64,000 nucleotides of DNA from Heloderma charlesbogerti (GCA_026122225.1 JANEZZ010001949.1:682001-746000); one strand, 5' to 3'; counted from the stretch's first letter, positions 45,290-57,168 are shown. Notes: generated by a model from the letters alone, not told the origin. Made by a program: numbers and translations.

Positions 45290-46539
45290 TGATGGGCACC
45301 TTCAAGGCCCCTGCTCTCCTTTCTTGTGGTTATTCATCTTTAAACTGGACTTGGACTAGACAGCCCTTCAAACAGAGGACTGTCCTCTGTAAAGTAGGAC
45401 ACATGGCCACCCTAGGCATGGAACCTACGACAGTACTGTGAAAACTCTTCTGCTGGTGTTTGCAGAACAGCGCTAAGAGCTACTGTCCTTCAACTCAGAT
45501 TTCTTTGGATCCAACCCATAGTATTCAAAATAAATGGCAGCATAATATATTCATCATTACAGAAACCCAATTAAAAACTTTTCAACAAGGTTCTTGTTAG
45601 CAAATTGCACATAACTATATAGCAAATTATCTCTCTCACACCCCTTGTAATTGCACAGTTGATGCAGAGGCCATTACTGGGATCCATCATCCAACGTGAC
45701 ATGAGGGACAGCTCAAAAGATGGCAAAGTGGATTTACTTTGCAGGAAGAAAAAAATCATTCTCTAATGAGACAGAATTTGGCCCGTTTCCTTCCATTTTT
45801 GTTACATGAAAAATACATTTGAAACACAGCATTGGACATTACAATATATCCAGATTGCAAAAAGCTCATTAAGTAGTTCTGTTGCAGAATATAAAAAATC
45901 AAAGCAAAATTGAACAGGCAGCAGATTCAAGTGTACTAGTCAGAGATTGAGGGTCTAAATTTTAGACACTACTGTTCTGAGGTATCGTGTGTGTGTGTGT
46001 GTTTACCACTGTAAAAATGGTTGGATAAAGTATTTTGTACTGTAAGCTCCTTTGTCTACTGCACTGATTGTGTCATTACATTTAAGGAGACAGACCTCAC
46101 AGATTAAAAATAAAAATACATCATAACAGAACTGAAAAGCATTGAGAAACAGCAGGGGAATTCTTATTAAAATGTGAATTTGCCTGCAGAAATCTCATTC
46201 GCAAAATTAAAATCCTGAGTGTTACCATCCAGGTTTCAAAATCTGATGTTTGAATTCAGGGTAGAGCTTGCTGCAGAGGGCAAATTGAGCTTCTCAGGGG
46301 AGGCATTTGTTGTTAGCACACAGCTAGAGTTTGAATCAAAGAAATTGGGTTTTGAAAACAAACCATTTTTTTTTCTTTAGCTGCCAATATTTGAACTCTA
46401 GAATTTCAACTTTCAAAATGTGGCAGTGTTAAAATCTGCTAGGTTCATGTGTAGTTCATCACAGAAGCAAGTTGCTAGATGTTTTAAACATCTGCCATAA
46501 AATTTAGACCCAACTGCTGCTACCATTAGTGTGTAAAGA
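45290..46539. other. Unassigned A/T-rich sequence
   Basis: No gene or named repeat recognised apart from a short (GT)n at 45988-46003. Confidence 0.4.
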
Positions 46540-46867
46540 CAGGGCCAGCCCAAGCCACTTTGCTACCTGAGACAAAAAACAAGATGGCATCCCCTCCCCA
46601 GTCAACATACAGAAGCTGAGCAGATTGGCAGTTGACTCTTATCTCAGCTCTGGAAATGGGATAGCCTCCACTACACCTGAGGCAGCAGGCTACTTTAGAG
46701 GGCCCAGGACAGGTTGTGCGGTGTAAACAGTTCTGTCCTCCAAAATAGGGGGACAGGCAGAGAATTCATGAGGGACAGCCAAGATACTGCCACTACTGTC
46801 CCCGCCCCCACAGCATCTGCCACCTGAGGAAGTTGCCTCACTCTGCCTAACGGTAGGGCCAGCTCTG
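46540..46867. mobile_element. hAT-like repeat, 'cagggccagcc' family
   Basis: Begins 'cagggccagcccaagccact' and ends 'ggtagggccagctctg', with 'cacctgaggaagttgcctca' inside. Only 5 of the 8 flanking bases match, so no clear target duplication. Confidence 0.65.
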
Positions 46868-47184
46868 AATAGAGACAAAAGCAAGTGGAAACCTTTCCCT
46901 TATGTACATCATTTACCAGGAACTAAACCTGGTGGAATGACAGTAAGGGATCCTGCAGATACTCATCTAGTTAAGCCCATTGACTGCTTGTGAGAATGAA
47001 AGAGAACTCACATGTGTGAAGATTTAAAGGCTTTTTGTAGGAGTTGCTGACCTACCTTGTTATGGCTCCCAATCTTTAGATCTAGTTTTGCAGTTTGCCC
47101 AAAATCCCAGTCCCATACGTAGCGTAAAGAAGCCATTATACATCTAGCTCGAATACTTCCCAGGCCTGTCATGAAGTTTTAAAG

Positions 47185-47335
47185 GGAGCAATCCTTTGCA
47201 TATTTAGGCAGCAAAAAAAGGTCCTACGACTCCCAGCATTCCTCAGCCAGCGTGTTTTTTTCTGGCTGGCTGGCAAATGCTGGGAGTTGTAGGACTTTTT
47301 TCTATCTAAACATGCATGGGATCATGCCCCAAGGA
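47185..47335. mobile_element. Palindromic MITE, 'gtcctacgactcccagcatt' family
   Basis: Left 'aggtcctacgactcccagca' pairs with right 'tgctgggagttgtaggactt'. The ends read 'caatcctttgcatatttagg' and 'ctaaacatgcatgggatcat'. Confidence 0.85.
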
Positions 47336-47349
47336 GCTGATAGTCCTAC

Positions 47350-48452
47350 CTGGTCAGGTTTTCAATCTCTTTTCCTAGCACAGCCATAAAGTTAGTCATG
47401 GGCGCATTTTGCATTTACCTGCAGTGAACACATACCCATTCATTAATGTCTGCAAACTGACAGCTGAAATAACAGTTTTTGCTCAGAAAAAGTGGGAGCC
47501 AAAGAAAGATTTTCAAGCTGAGATATGGTGAACTGCAAATCTGAGGGGGTCATTCATTTCAAGTCAGGTATTAGTGTATCACTGTTTTGTATATTGTAAT
47601 GTTCTTTTGAATACTGCGTGTATGACTCACGTACTGGGTTCTCAGAGGGGAATTTCCCTTTCTTTTCTTTTTTAAAAAAAAGCCAAGGCAGGTGTGGAGG
47701 AAGGCTAATGCTCCAGCTTGGTAAATTCAGACTTAGTTGAATGAGCAGTTCTGCAAGAAGCTGTTGCCTGCCATATCATCCCACAATTTCCCTCTAACAT
47801 GAGTCATCAAAAAACCCATGGAAGGGCTTCTGTGAAAACAACAACAACAATTTTAAAAAGGGAGTACAATGCTCGCTTTAAAACATTGTCAAAACACAGT
47901 AATTCCCGTTATATTGCAATGCCTTTTGGAATTGAAAGCACTATTTCTGGAAGCTGCAATCCTCTTTCTTTTGAAAGGACAGGGCAAAACAAACGAACAA
48001 GCAAACGAAAACAAGCCACTCCATCCATGTTGCCTACCCGTCCCAAGGATGGCTGAGCTCCATTCAGCCTGGTTGGCCCTAAGATGTGCATCATTGAGAG
48101 TCATAGTGTTCTACTAGAAATAACTCAAAGTGCAAGTACCGCATGTCAGCTGGGGCTTAACAAGTCTGTAGCTGTCGTGACTACGGCTTCTAGGAATAGC
48201 AAGTATGGCAGATACTTAGACCTGAAGCAAGGGCAGGGACTTCAGCCCAGCTGAGTCTTTTTTCAGCATGGAGAACCGCAGCTAAGCTAACAGCAGCCTT
48301 CTCTTCTGAGCCACGTCACCTCGTCTGCCTTTTCTCGACTAACAGGAGACCACAAATACCAAGACAGCTTCTCTAGCGCTTCTGGCTTTGGGTAGGTTTT
48401 TGTTTGGGTGTTGAAAGGCAGGCCCTAGTTTAGGGCACCTTCACATTATCAC
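47350..48452 (-). other. ATF3: ATF3 3' UTR and downstream flank
   Basis: Sequence after the ATF3 stop. I find no AATAAA or ATTAAA on the minus strand within about 1.1 kb, so the polyadenylation site is not placed. The lower limit used here is only the nearest repeat (47185-47335). Open frames of 80-85 codons in it are not supported as genes. Confidence 0.45.
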
Positions 48453-48650
48453 TTAGCCTTGCAAGGTTCCTTCTTTGATCTGCTGAAAGAAGAGGTTCCG
48501 CTCATCCTCCGGTGTCCGACCGTTCTGGGCCCGGACGATGCATGTGGGCCTGTGGAGATTGAGCATGTAGATCAAGTGCTGCTTCTCATTCTTCAGCTCC
48601 TCAATCTGAGCCTTCAGCTCTGCATTGATGGTTTCCAGTTTTTCTGATTC
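48453..48650 (-). CDS. ATF3: ATF3 exon 4 (leucine zipper and C-terminus)
   Basis: Sixty-five codons plus TAA (48455-48453). The acceptor AG is at 48652-48651 after 'ctcctcctgtgact'. It carries the dimerisation heptads and 'MLNLHRPTCIVRAQNG', which is near-invariant in ATF3. A pyrimidine tract of 407 nt lies 50 nt upstream. Confidence 0.97.
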   Translation of the reverse strand, partial: ESEKLETINAELKAQIEELKNEKQHLIYMLNLHRPTCIVRAQNGRTPEDERNLFFQQIKEGTLQG

Positions 48651-48718
48651 CTAGTCACAGGAGGAGAGTGCAACACAAAAGCATAAGTTTTGAAACAGTA
48701 AAGAGAAAGAGAGAAAGA

Positions 48719-48756
<38 letters not shown>

Positions 48757-49075
48757 GAGAAAGAGAGAAAGAGAAAGAGAGAGAGAGAGAGAAAGAGAGA
48801 AAGAGAAAGAGAGAGAGAGAAAGAGAAAGAGAGAAAGAGAAAGAGAGAGAGAAAGAGAGAAAGAGAGAAAGAAAAAGAGAGAAAGAGAGAGAGAGAAAGA
48901 AAGAGAGAGAGAAAGAAAGAGAAAGAGAGAAAGAGAGAGAGAGAAAGAGAAAGAGAAAGAGAGAAAGAGAAAGAGAGAGAGAAAGAGAAAGAGAAAGAGA
49001 GAAAGAGAGAGAGAAAGAGAGAAAGAGAGAAAGAGAGAAAGAGAGAAAGAGAGAGAGAAAGAGAGAAAGAGAGAG

Positions 49076-49106
<31 letters not shown>

Positions 49107-52100
49107 ACTTAATCTGTTGCTTGGAGATGATTCACACAACTTGTCTGAGTGTGCCAGGAAATGGGTTGTGGGAATCCAAGTTATCATCTATGAATGAGAG
49201 GCAGGTGAACAAGCAGGCTGCAATGGTGAAGAGGAGGAGCAATACTGCAAGGCTCTTGTCAGTGGGTGCCTGCCGGGCTGTGGGCGCTCAGCAAGCGCCC
49301 GACCGTGCCTGCTCTTGATGCCAGCCCCGCCAGTATATCCCACTGCCTCAGGTAGCCGATGATGGGAGGTAGCATTGGCACTCCCCTCTCTTGGAGGGCA
49401 GATCAGCGTATGCCGTACAGCCGTTCCTGCACCCCCTAAACTGGCCTGCTGCCAGAGGATCTCTCAGAGCAAGGGGTCAGCCCACCACTCTGGAGAGCCA
49501 TGCTGGGCGCTCTCTTCCGGTGGCACTTGCCACAGCAGGACAGCAGCCCGCCTACGCCTTACTCAGAATGAGTGACAGCTGCTCCGGGGAGCCGCAATGG
49601 CTGCTTCATGCAGCAGCATATGCCAGAGTAGAAGAGTGGCCGGCGGGGCTCTCCCAAGCAGCCACCCACCCTGTTCTTTACTTTCAGAGGCATAGAGCAG
49701 CAGGGCCCGCGGACGTCCCAGCAGTGGGGTAGGTGGCATCTTACACCCTTCTAGATCCGCTGCCTGAGGTGGGGGATTCACCCCATCTCATAGGAAGGCC
49801 GGCCCTGCCGTTCCAGCTCCACAACTCCCAGGCCTCCTCCTAACGTACTGCTGCTCCTCCCTTTGAGAATGCGGATGTGATCCCACGTCTTTCTTCAAAT
49901 CCACATCAAAGCCCCTCCATTTCTTGAAAAATACTGCTCAAGCCCACCCCACCCCTCATCTTCATCCACAATTGCAAGGGAATCGCAACACCACATTTGT
50001 TGACGTGTACACATCCACCGTTATCACTGCCTCGCTCAACCCACTCCTCCCTCTGTTCTCCCCCCCACTAGCAGATTTTAAAGTGTCGACTCCTTGGGGC
50101 AGGGACCTGCCTTTTCTATTTATGCCATTAATAATAAGTGACTGATTTCTATTTATGCCATAATAATAAGTGACTGATCATTTTGAGAAAGTTATTCATA
50201 TTTTAAGAGAAAATACTAAAATATATTATTTGACCTCCAAGCTTTAATCAGTTAAGCTGGGGGGGGGGGCTGAACCTCTTTTCGCCCAAGGGCTAAATTT
50301 AATTTTAGAGAAGCTCTGGGGAGCCACATTCCAGCGGTGGCTGTGGCTGAAGGCAAAACGGGCTGGACCAAAATACCAGACATACCAGCAAAAGTGACAA
50401 AAGGCAAAAGGGGCAGGCGAAAAATACCAGAATATTGTAGCTTAAAGCACCTACTGCCAGTAACTGAGCCTTAGGAGAGGCATTTCAACCTTTTAGAACG
50501 GGGCAGGCGAAAAACTGCAAATGCCCGGAAACCACCAAAGCAATAGCAGTCGGGAAGAGGGGTGTGACCCTCTGGAGAATGCCGGAGAGCTGGATGGGAA
50601 CTCCATGTCTGCAATTCAACACCCCTGACTTAAGCAGTACAATTTCAAAAGCTTTTCCTGTAAGATTTGACTTTTTCATTCAACATTTTCTCTCCAAACA
50701 AGTGATGGGGTTGATAACAAGCATTCAAGCATACCTAACTCACACACTGAAAGTGAAAAAACATGGCTATCTTAAACAACGGTTACAACACAAAAGAATC
50801 TGCGTTCAGTAACTCAACCAAGATTATACTTAATAAACAGTACAACTCAGAAAATGTCAGAGCCATTTATGGAGGCAGTTTTGACTAAAGGACCATTTCA
50901 CCCTCCATTATCTTGTCTTTCTTGCCCAAATACCAAAGGAAAGCTATCAAGTTAGCTTACTTTCTGCAGACATTCCGTTTTTTCCTTCTTTTTGTTTCGA
51001 CACTTTGCTGCTGCAATCTTGTTTCTTTCCCTCCGTCGTTTTTTCCTTTCATCTTCTTCAGGTGCACACTAGCAGAATCCAAAGACAGATGCAGATTGTC
51101 AGTAAAAGACAGAGACTTTTCTCTATATATCCCCTACAAATGAAACTGCTAATAATACAGTTGTGCTGGTCTAGATTTGTCCACTGCCAACAAAACTGAC
51201 TAGCTGGTCAGTTCTGGATTAATAACCATTACATCTGGTATGATTAGCATGGAGGTCATCTGGCACATTGAGCCTCTTGCAGTTAGCCTCAGATAAGTAG
51301 GTATAGGATTACAATCTAAGTCCCATTCAACTCAATGGGATTTACTTATGAGTAGACACGTATAGGATTGTGCTCTAAGGCTGCAATCCTGTGCACACTT
51401 TTTGGGGAGTAGGTAGTGTTGAAATCAGTGGGATTTACTTCTGAGCAAAAATGAACAGGATCAGGCTGGAGCAGGGGTGGGAAACCTCTGGGGTGGTGCA
51501 CACCAGAAGCAGTCTGATCTTGTGGGCTGCACCAGGCTGCTACCAAATTTGCCACAGTGGTAGCCAAAACTGTGCCACCACTGTGGTTTCCATTGAAACA
51601 AGGCGTGCAGGGTATGCGAACCTTGCGTACAAGCACAACCACACTTCCTGGATAATTCTGGAAGCCTCCCGGAAGCATGATTGTGCTTGCGCACAAAGGG
51701 ATGCATATGCTGCATGCCTTGTTTCAACAGAAAATTGCCACAATTTTGGCTGCTGCCTCCACCACAATTTCAGCAACAAATTCAGCAGTGGCAGGGGAAG
51801 AGACGGGGGAGCAAAAACCTCCAGGGCACATGTGGCCCAGTGTACATGCGTTTCTCAGCCCTGCTTTAGAACACAGAAATTGCTTTAGTGGGCAATGCTG
51901 GGTTAGAGCGACCAATGGCCTGACTTGGTATATGGTGGCTTCCTATAATCCTTGATTTTGCCATGTGTAGGTTGCCTGATGAACAGAGCATCACCAGGGC
52001 CAATTCATAACTCTGGAGAAATCCAGAGCTCATCACAGACCCAGAAATGGTATGTTTTTTAGAGTCTGGGGTTGGCACTTGTTATTTTAAAAAACACACA

Positions 52101-52397
52101 GAATGTTCTTATTGAACAAGATTTTTTTTAAAAAACAAAAACATAAAAATGGAGTACCTCTGCTTTTAAAATAGACATTTCACCAGGTCTATCAGAAACC
52201 ATGACGGTGTCCAAAGTAGAGGGCATCCTGTGGGACAGGCGCTTATTCTGGATGGCAAATCTTAATTCTTCTTTCACCAATGGAGTTAGATTTGTGAAGT
52301 CTTCAAAACCCAGTGATACCGGTGGAGACAAGCATGGGACAATTGCAGAGGCACTGACCTCTGAGGCAGACATCTGGCCTGGGTGTTGGAGCATCAT
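48453..52397 (-). CDS. ATF3: ATF3, activating transcription factor 3 (three coding exons)
   Basis: ATF3 is a nuclear bZIP factor induced by stress that homodimerises or pairs with JUN-family proteins at CRE/AP-1 sites, often as a repressor. The coding sequence joins 52397-52158, 51068-50961 and 48650-48453 (80+36+65 = 181 residues, the same length as human ATF3 from recall). The N-terminus reads 'MMLQHPGQMSASEVSASAIV'. The basic region 'KKRRRERNKIAAAKCRNKKK' lies in exon 3 and the zipper ('ESEKLETINAELKAQIEELK') plus the tail ending 'IKEGTLQG' in exon 4. All junctions are GT-AG and phase 0. The start is the first of two tandem ATGs, six bases after the exon 2 acceptor. No stop, frameshift or missing basic-region residue is seen. 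Confidence 0.97.
48701..49107. repeat. 407-nt pure purine tract (GA/GAAA)n in ATF3 intron 3
   Basis: Only A and G occur on the plus strand, as mixed GA, GAAA and GAGAAA units, so the ATF3 transcript carries a pure C/U run here. The open frames it creates on both strands are low-complexity artefacts. Confidence 0.97.
49321..49806. mobile_element. hAT-like repeat in ATF3 intron 3
   Basis: Right end 'ggaaggccggccctg', with 'cactgcctcaggtagcc' and 'gctgcctgaggtggggga'. Longer and more diverged than the copies at 21240 and 46540. Confidence 0.55.
50262..50635. mobile_element. hAT-like MITE in ATF3 intron 3
   Basis: 'aaaataccagaatattgtag', 'cttaaagcacctactgccag' and 'gagccttaggagaggcattt' match 20590-20953. 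Confidence 0.75.
50961..51068 (-). CDS. ATF3: ATF3 exon 3 (basic region)
   Basis: Thirty-six codons, acceptor AG at 51070-51069 and donor GTAAGC at 50960-50955. It encodes 'APEEDERKKRRRERNKIAAA' and 'ECLQK'. The first codon is TGT (Cys), whereas human ATF3 has Val at this position as I recall. Confidence 0.97.
51290..51462. repeat. 'tataggattgcactc' interspersed repeats in ATF3 intron 2
   Basis: 'cattcaactcaatgggattt' and 'gtagacacgtataggattgt' recur with the family at 14626-14792. Confidence 0.65.
51471..51864. mobile_element. Fold-back MITE of about 395 bp in ATF3 intron 2
   Basis: The left half ('gttgaaacaagg'-like 'attgaaacaaggcgtgcagg', 'acaagcacaaccacacttcc') is the inverse of the right half ('aagcatgattgtgcttgcgc', 'catgccttgtttcaac'). 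Ends 'gcaggggtggg' and 'cagccctgc'. Confidence 0.8.
51885..51956 (+). mobile_element. tRNA-derived SINE 3' end fragment
   Basis: 'caatgctgggttagagcgac' and 'ctgacttggtatatggtggc' match the 3' end of 7660-7822. Confidence 0.6.
52158..52397 (-). CDS. ATF3: ATF3 exon 2, coding part (N-terminus)
   Basis: The exon runs 52401-52158 with acceptor CAG ending at 52402 and donor GTACTC from 52157. Eighty codons include 'VPCLSPPVSLGFEDFTNL' and 'VKEELRFAIQNKRL', the conserved ATF3 N-terminal segment. The upstream in-frame ATG at 52424 lies in the intron and is not used. Confidence 0.97.
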
Positions 52398-52591
52398 TTT
52401 GCTGAAAGGGGAAGAGGAGAACAAGAAATAGTCTTGCTGAAGTTTAACGAGACAACAATATTTGCCAGAAGACAGTTAATTATTCTCAACTAAGACCCAA
52501 TACAGAAAATACGACCTTTGGACATGAAATCATTCCAGCAACTCTGGTCCATGACTGAATACACATGGTAACATATTGATAGAATGGTTGC

Positions 52592-52621
52592 ACGCACACA
52601 CACACACACACACACACACAA
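52592..52621. repeat. (CA)n microsatellite
   Basis: About fifteen dinucleotides. Confidence 0.95.
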
Positions 52622-52874
52622 TACCCTAGATGTTCAGCTTAATGCAACTAGAAACTGAAGATTTAGTTCACAAGGTCACCAGGAAGCAATCCTAGCTTAT
52701 CATATTGTGTACATATGGCAATACTGCTGGTTGTGTGACTTACTACCAAACAGGAAGTGTGAACAGTAGTACATCAAAAGAGGTAATACAAGATTGCATG
52801 GGATTTTGTGAAATAATCCCATCAGAATTTGAACTGGGCCACCTGTACTGATTCATTCATCGCCCAATTTTATG

Positions 52875-52993
52875 TTTAAATATGCATAGGATTGTGCCCT
52901 AAACAGCAAAAAGTCCTACAACTCCCAGCATTCCCCAACCAGCATGGAATTGTAGGACATTTTGCTGTCTAAACATGCAGAGGATTGTGCCCT
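52875..52993. mobile_element. Palindromic MITE, 'gtcctacaactcccagcatt' family
   Basis: 'tatgcataggattgtgccct' on the left and 'catgcagaggattgtgccct' on the right, with 'agtcctacaactcccagcat' inside and a deleted inner arm. Confidence 0.8.
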
Positions 52994-53099
52994 TAGGCTC
53001 CTAAGGAGCTTCACTGGAAAGGGCCAGTACTTGTGTAGCTTGCAAATGTCACACATGTTAAATCCATGCACCTGACCCTCAAGAAGTGAATCATCTATA

Positions 53100-53462
53100 A
53101 TTTGGGTGGGGACCTCAGGATTGGGGGCCAAACCCAGACCTCCAGAGGCCCCAGTCCAGCTCTCTAGGGTTCCACAGATGGCCACATCCCCTTTCCCTGG
53201 CACTACCTCTGTCCCCTGACCACCAATTGTTTGTGGTTTCCTGGCTTTTCCCCAGGTTTCCCACACACACACATTCAAAAATGTTGAAATGCCACGCCTA
53301 AGGCTTAGTTAATGGCAGGAAGAGCTTGAAGCTACAACATGCTGGTATTTGTATTTTTGGCCCTGCCCCTTTTGCCTTCGGGCCCCCACCCATAACTGGA
53401 ATGTGAAGAGCATCACCAAAACTAAATTTGGTCCTCAGGCTGAAAGAGGTTTCCTACCCCCC
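53100..53462. mobile_element. hAT-like MITE, full-length copy
   Basis: From 'ggtggggacctcaggattgg' to 'gctgaaagaggtttcctacc', with 'tgctggtatttgtatttttg' inside, matching 2206-2522 in the same orientation. Confidence 0.7.
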
Positions 53463-53964
53463 ACCTCCAATCTAGAAACAATGAGACTCATTCACACCCA
53501 CTGCTGCACATATACCCCACAACCATAAACATATTTTGCAAGAGCCATCCCTTTTCTCAAAGCTGTGTTGTGTGAATCAGATCCATGCAATATGTGTAAT
53601 TAAATGTGTCTTCTTCATACTGTCACACTGAAATCAATCAGCTTCCTCTTTCTTTCTTTCGGAGATAATTGACTCTGTGTTCAAATGAACACGGAATTTG
53701 GTTCTTAGAGTAGATCTTGAGATGCTCCATTTTATTAGAAGAAGCAATAAAAGTCTGCAGAATCTTATTATAGCAAACTCTCTTCCAATTAGCATTGCAA
53801 TAGATAAAGCAATTGCTGCCCTAGGGCATTCACATACATAAATGAAGCCATCATGCTGTCATGCAAAATTTTATTGATGCTGGATCTTTTGTAATGACAG
53901 CTTTGGGTAATGCTTAGCTACACAAGCCTAATTATGGTTGGCCACACCAGCATGAGTTGCACCC

Positions 53965-54360
53965 TTTAACACTGAAAAGAACAAGTCTTGTGTCACCTGA
54001 AAGACTAGCGAATTTATTATGGCAGAAGTTTTTGTGGGCTACAGCTCACTTCATCAGATGCAGGAAGTATCATATCGACTTACAAGTATATGTACATGGC
54101 TAAGTGAGGTGAAGCTGCAGGGAATTGAAACACAGAAAGTGCAAACAGTGATAATTACCTTATTAACATTTCAGTTCCATCTGACCTCATTGTTGACATC
54201 CCCACCCACCCCCAACCATGTGTAACTCAAGATAACACTTATGCATCTCGGGCTGTAGTCCACAGAAGTTTATGCCAGAATACATTTCTTTATCTTTCAG
54301 GTGCCACAAAACTGTTTTCTTTGCTGCAACAGACTAACACAGCTACCCCTCTGGAAAACA
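53965..54360. mobile_element. Long-TIR DNA MITE, two-armed copy
   Basis: Left 'gtcttgtgtcacctgaaaga' and 'gctacagctcacttcatcag' are the inverse of right 'gtagtccacagaagtttatg' and 'atctttcaggtgccacaaaa'. The right terminus is 'cacagctacccctctgg'. No transposase frame. Confidence 0.8.
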
Positions 54361-54499
54361 TTTACCCTGATACAGTGGAGAGAAAAGGCAAGTCCAAATT
54401 TACTTATGAACGAAAATAAAGATTTGAAGACACTGTGTTCCCAGTCTAGAACACCCTTGTTCAAAAATGACTTCTTTCTGCCTTATCTCTTCAAAATAT

Positions 54500-54757
54500 A
54501 CATTTATTTATTTATTTATTTATTTATTACATTTATATCCCACCTTTTTTCCTCCAAGGAACTCAAGGTGGCGTACATAATCCTCCTCCTCTCCATTTTA
54601 TCCTCACAACAACAACCCTGTGAGGTAGGTTGGGCTGAGAGTATGTGACTGGCCCAAAGTCACCCAGTGAGCTTCCATGGCCGAGTGGGGACTAGAACCC
54701 GGATCTCCCAACTCCCAGTCCAGCACTCTAGCCACTATACCATGCTGGCTCTCATGA
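54500..54757 (-). mobile_element. MIR-like tRNA-derived SINE
   Basis: Complement of 22918-23152: (TTTA)n tail at 54508-54528, 'aacaaccctgtgaggtaggt', 'agtcacccagtgagcttcca', B box 'gactagaacccggatc' and head 'accatgctggctct'. Confidence 0.88.
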
Positions 54758-56394
54758 CAAATATCTTACACAGAAAGTACTTCTAACAGGAATAAATACG
54801 AAACCTGGATATAGATAGTCATTTTTCTTGATCACATACACAAGGTTGCGTCCAATATTATTTTAACTTTAGTCCCAGTCATTTCAATGGCTCTACTCTA
54901 TGTAGGACTAACATTCAATACAACCCACAGTGTGCATACACAGGAAACCCCATGGCCAATTGTGACAGCAAAATGTAAGCATTTGGCAATCTAGACAAGG
55001 CATTTTATATTAATTCCTGCAGAGAAGTATTTTCCATGTAAGAATTGTATTAATTATTTTTCATGTAAGTATTTTATGAGCTAACCTCAGACAATAAAAG
55101 CAGAAAACCAAAGAGTTCTTGACCTCTTGATTTATCAGTGAGAAGCTTTCCTGGAATTGTTTGTTATTTCCATAGACCTTGGAAAACTTATGCAATTTTG
55201 CTCAGAAATCCCCCAAGTCATGAGTCACAGCTCAAAATGCTGATATCCTTCAGTCTTTCAAAAGGTAGAAGATAGCCCACTCAAACCAAGTCAACAAAAG
55301 GCCTACTATTGTCAGGTTTATCATTTTTCAGCTCAGTGGTATGGCCAAAAATATTAATACACAGTCAATCCAAGTATTAAATTCACAACCATTAACAGAC
55401 TCTTCACTGCATTAACTGACTTCTTTAAATTGCTGATGGAAATCACTTAATTCTACATGGGGTACCAAGCTTCCCCCCCCCCACCCTGCATTTTCCAGGC
55501 TTATCTTCATAGCCAGAAGGGCTAGGAACTTGCTTTTTAAAAAAAGACACAGAAAACTGGGATTGTTATGATACGGATTCAATATGTAATTATATGCAGA
55601 GGAGGCACACACACACACAGGGCCCATTTATAACCATGGCCCATAGGCACCTCATGCCAATTCTTGGAGTCCCATTCTTGGAGTCCCATTCCTTGCATTG
55701 GCACTGCCATTGTGCTGTAAACACAAAATTCGGAGGGTTTGGGAAATGGCCAAAGTCTCATCACACCAATCCTCTGGCAAAGAAACTGCTGAGAATGCTG
55801 GCAGCAAAATGGGATTTTGGAGAGAATTACTACAGCTTCAGCTGTAGTAATCCTATCCTAACAACCACATCGCTACTGATGAACAATCTCAGCTGTGTTT
55901 CAGACAAAGGACTGAGTCAAGCGGCATTCTCTCACCACCAAGTAACTACAACCAGCCTGTCACAAATCTCAAATTAGGCAGAGTGTGTTCCAAGTCCAAG
56001 GATGGGATTTCAACAAGACTTGAGCCCTGCATGTTGACGTGCACCATGAATGTCAGTAGTTTAGTTACCCTAACATAACCACTTGATTGTATGTCACACT
56101 ATTATCCCATCCTTCCTCCTGTGAGGAGCTGAGAGGAGTGTTTTGTCTGATGATACCCACTGAGCATCATAACTGACTGAACAGGAGTGGGAATCTATGT
56201 TTCTTGCATCTAAGCCCAACATTCTTTCCGCAGCATCTCCCACAATCTATCCACTGGACTAGATACTCTTCACTGGTACTGTCTCTATTTAAACGAACCA
56301 TTGCATATGGTCCATGTAACTATGTAGAATGCGGAGCTCCATAACCGTCTGTCAAAGTCACTTATGCAGAAAGATGCTGAACACCACGTAACAT

Positions 56395-56525
56395 GGGTGG
56401 GAAACCTGTGGCCCTCCAGATGTTGCTGGACTACAATTCCCATTACCACAAACCATTAAATTAGCTGGCTGGGGCTGATGGGAGTTAGAGTTGAACAATA
56501 TCTGGAGGGCTTCATGTTTCCCTGC
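56395..56525. mobile_element. Fold-back MITE copy
   Basis: 'gtggccctccagatgttgct' and 'caatatctggagggcttcat' arms around 'ggggctgatgggagttagag'. Confidence 0.82.
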
Positions 56526-57029
56526 CTTATAACATCTAGGAAGCTGGACCTCTCCTGATGCAGGATGGTTGCAACCACACATACTCATCCTGTAATCATT
56601 TAGTGACACTCCTATATCCACAATATTACATGGAGCCAAAGGGAAAGATTCCACAGCCATTATCAAATACTGAGTATCCAAATGACTGAAAATACAAGAT
56701 CTAACATACCCTCCCTATGTTGCTTTCTAATACCAAAAGTTCCCCATCTCTTTCTTAATTATCTCCTTTTTAAACAGGATAATAGCAACAAAAAAAAAAA
56801 GGGGGGGGGGACCTTTCCTCAAGCTGTCTCCATAATCAAGAACACATGTCACAATCCAATAAGCCAATACTAACACGAGCCACGCTTATACATATATAGC
56901 TGCATTATACCAAATAAGTTCAACATCAGTATTAATATCCTTTTCATTATTGTGAGTGCTTAAATGAGACACATATTTACAAAAAAATTTAAAACACAAA
57001 TCATTGCTCCAGTATTGTCTGTTCCAGTC

Positions 57030-57168
57030 TTCCCCAACCTGGTGACCTCCAGATGTGTTGGACTACAACTCCTATCATTCCCAGTCAGAATTGGGTGCTA
57101 GCTGGGGTTGATGGGAGCTGTAGACAGACACAGCTTGTGGGCACCAGGCTGGGGAAGGCTGTTCTATG
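57030..57168. mobile_element. Fold-back MITE copy, 'ggtgacctccagatgt' subfamily
   Basis: 'cttccccaacctggtgacct' and 'gggcaccaggctggggaagg' arms with 'gactacaactcctatcattc' inside. Confidence 0.85.

Noticed and set aside
1134..48452. GARIN4 (FAM71A) between BATF3 and ATF3
   Set aside because: No frame with similarity to that protein was recognised, and the long frames are accounted for by LINEs or low complexity.
48651..49318. Two long frames (216 codons plus, 178 codons minus) in the ATF3 intron
   Set aside because: They are translations of the purine tract (only Lys/Arg/Glu or Phe/Leu/Ser) and have no gene-like sequence.
52398..52424. N-terminal extension of ATF3 from an upstream ATG
   Set aside because: It reads through the exon 2 splice acceptor into the intron; the known ATF3 start is the ATG after the acceptor.
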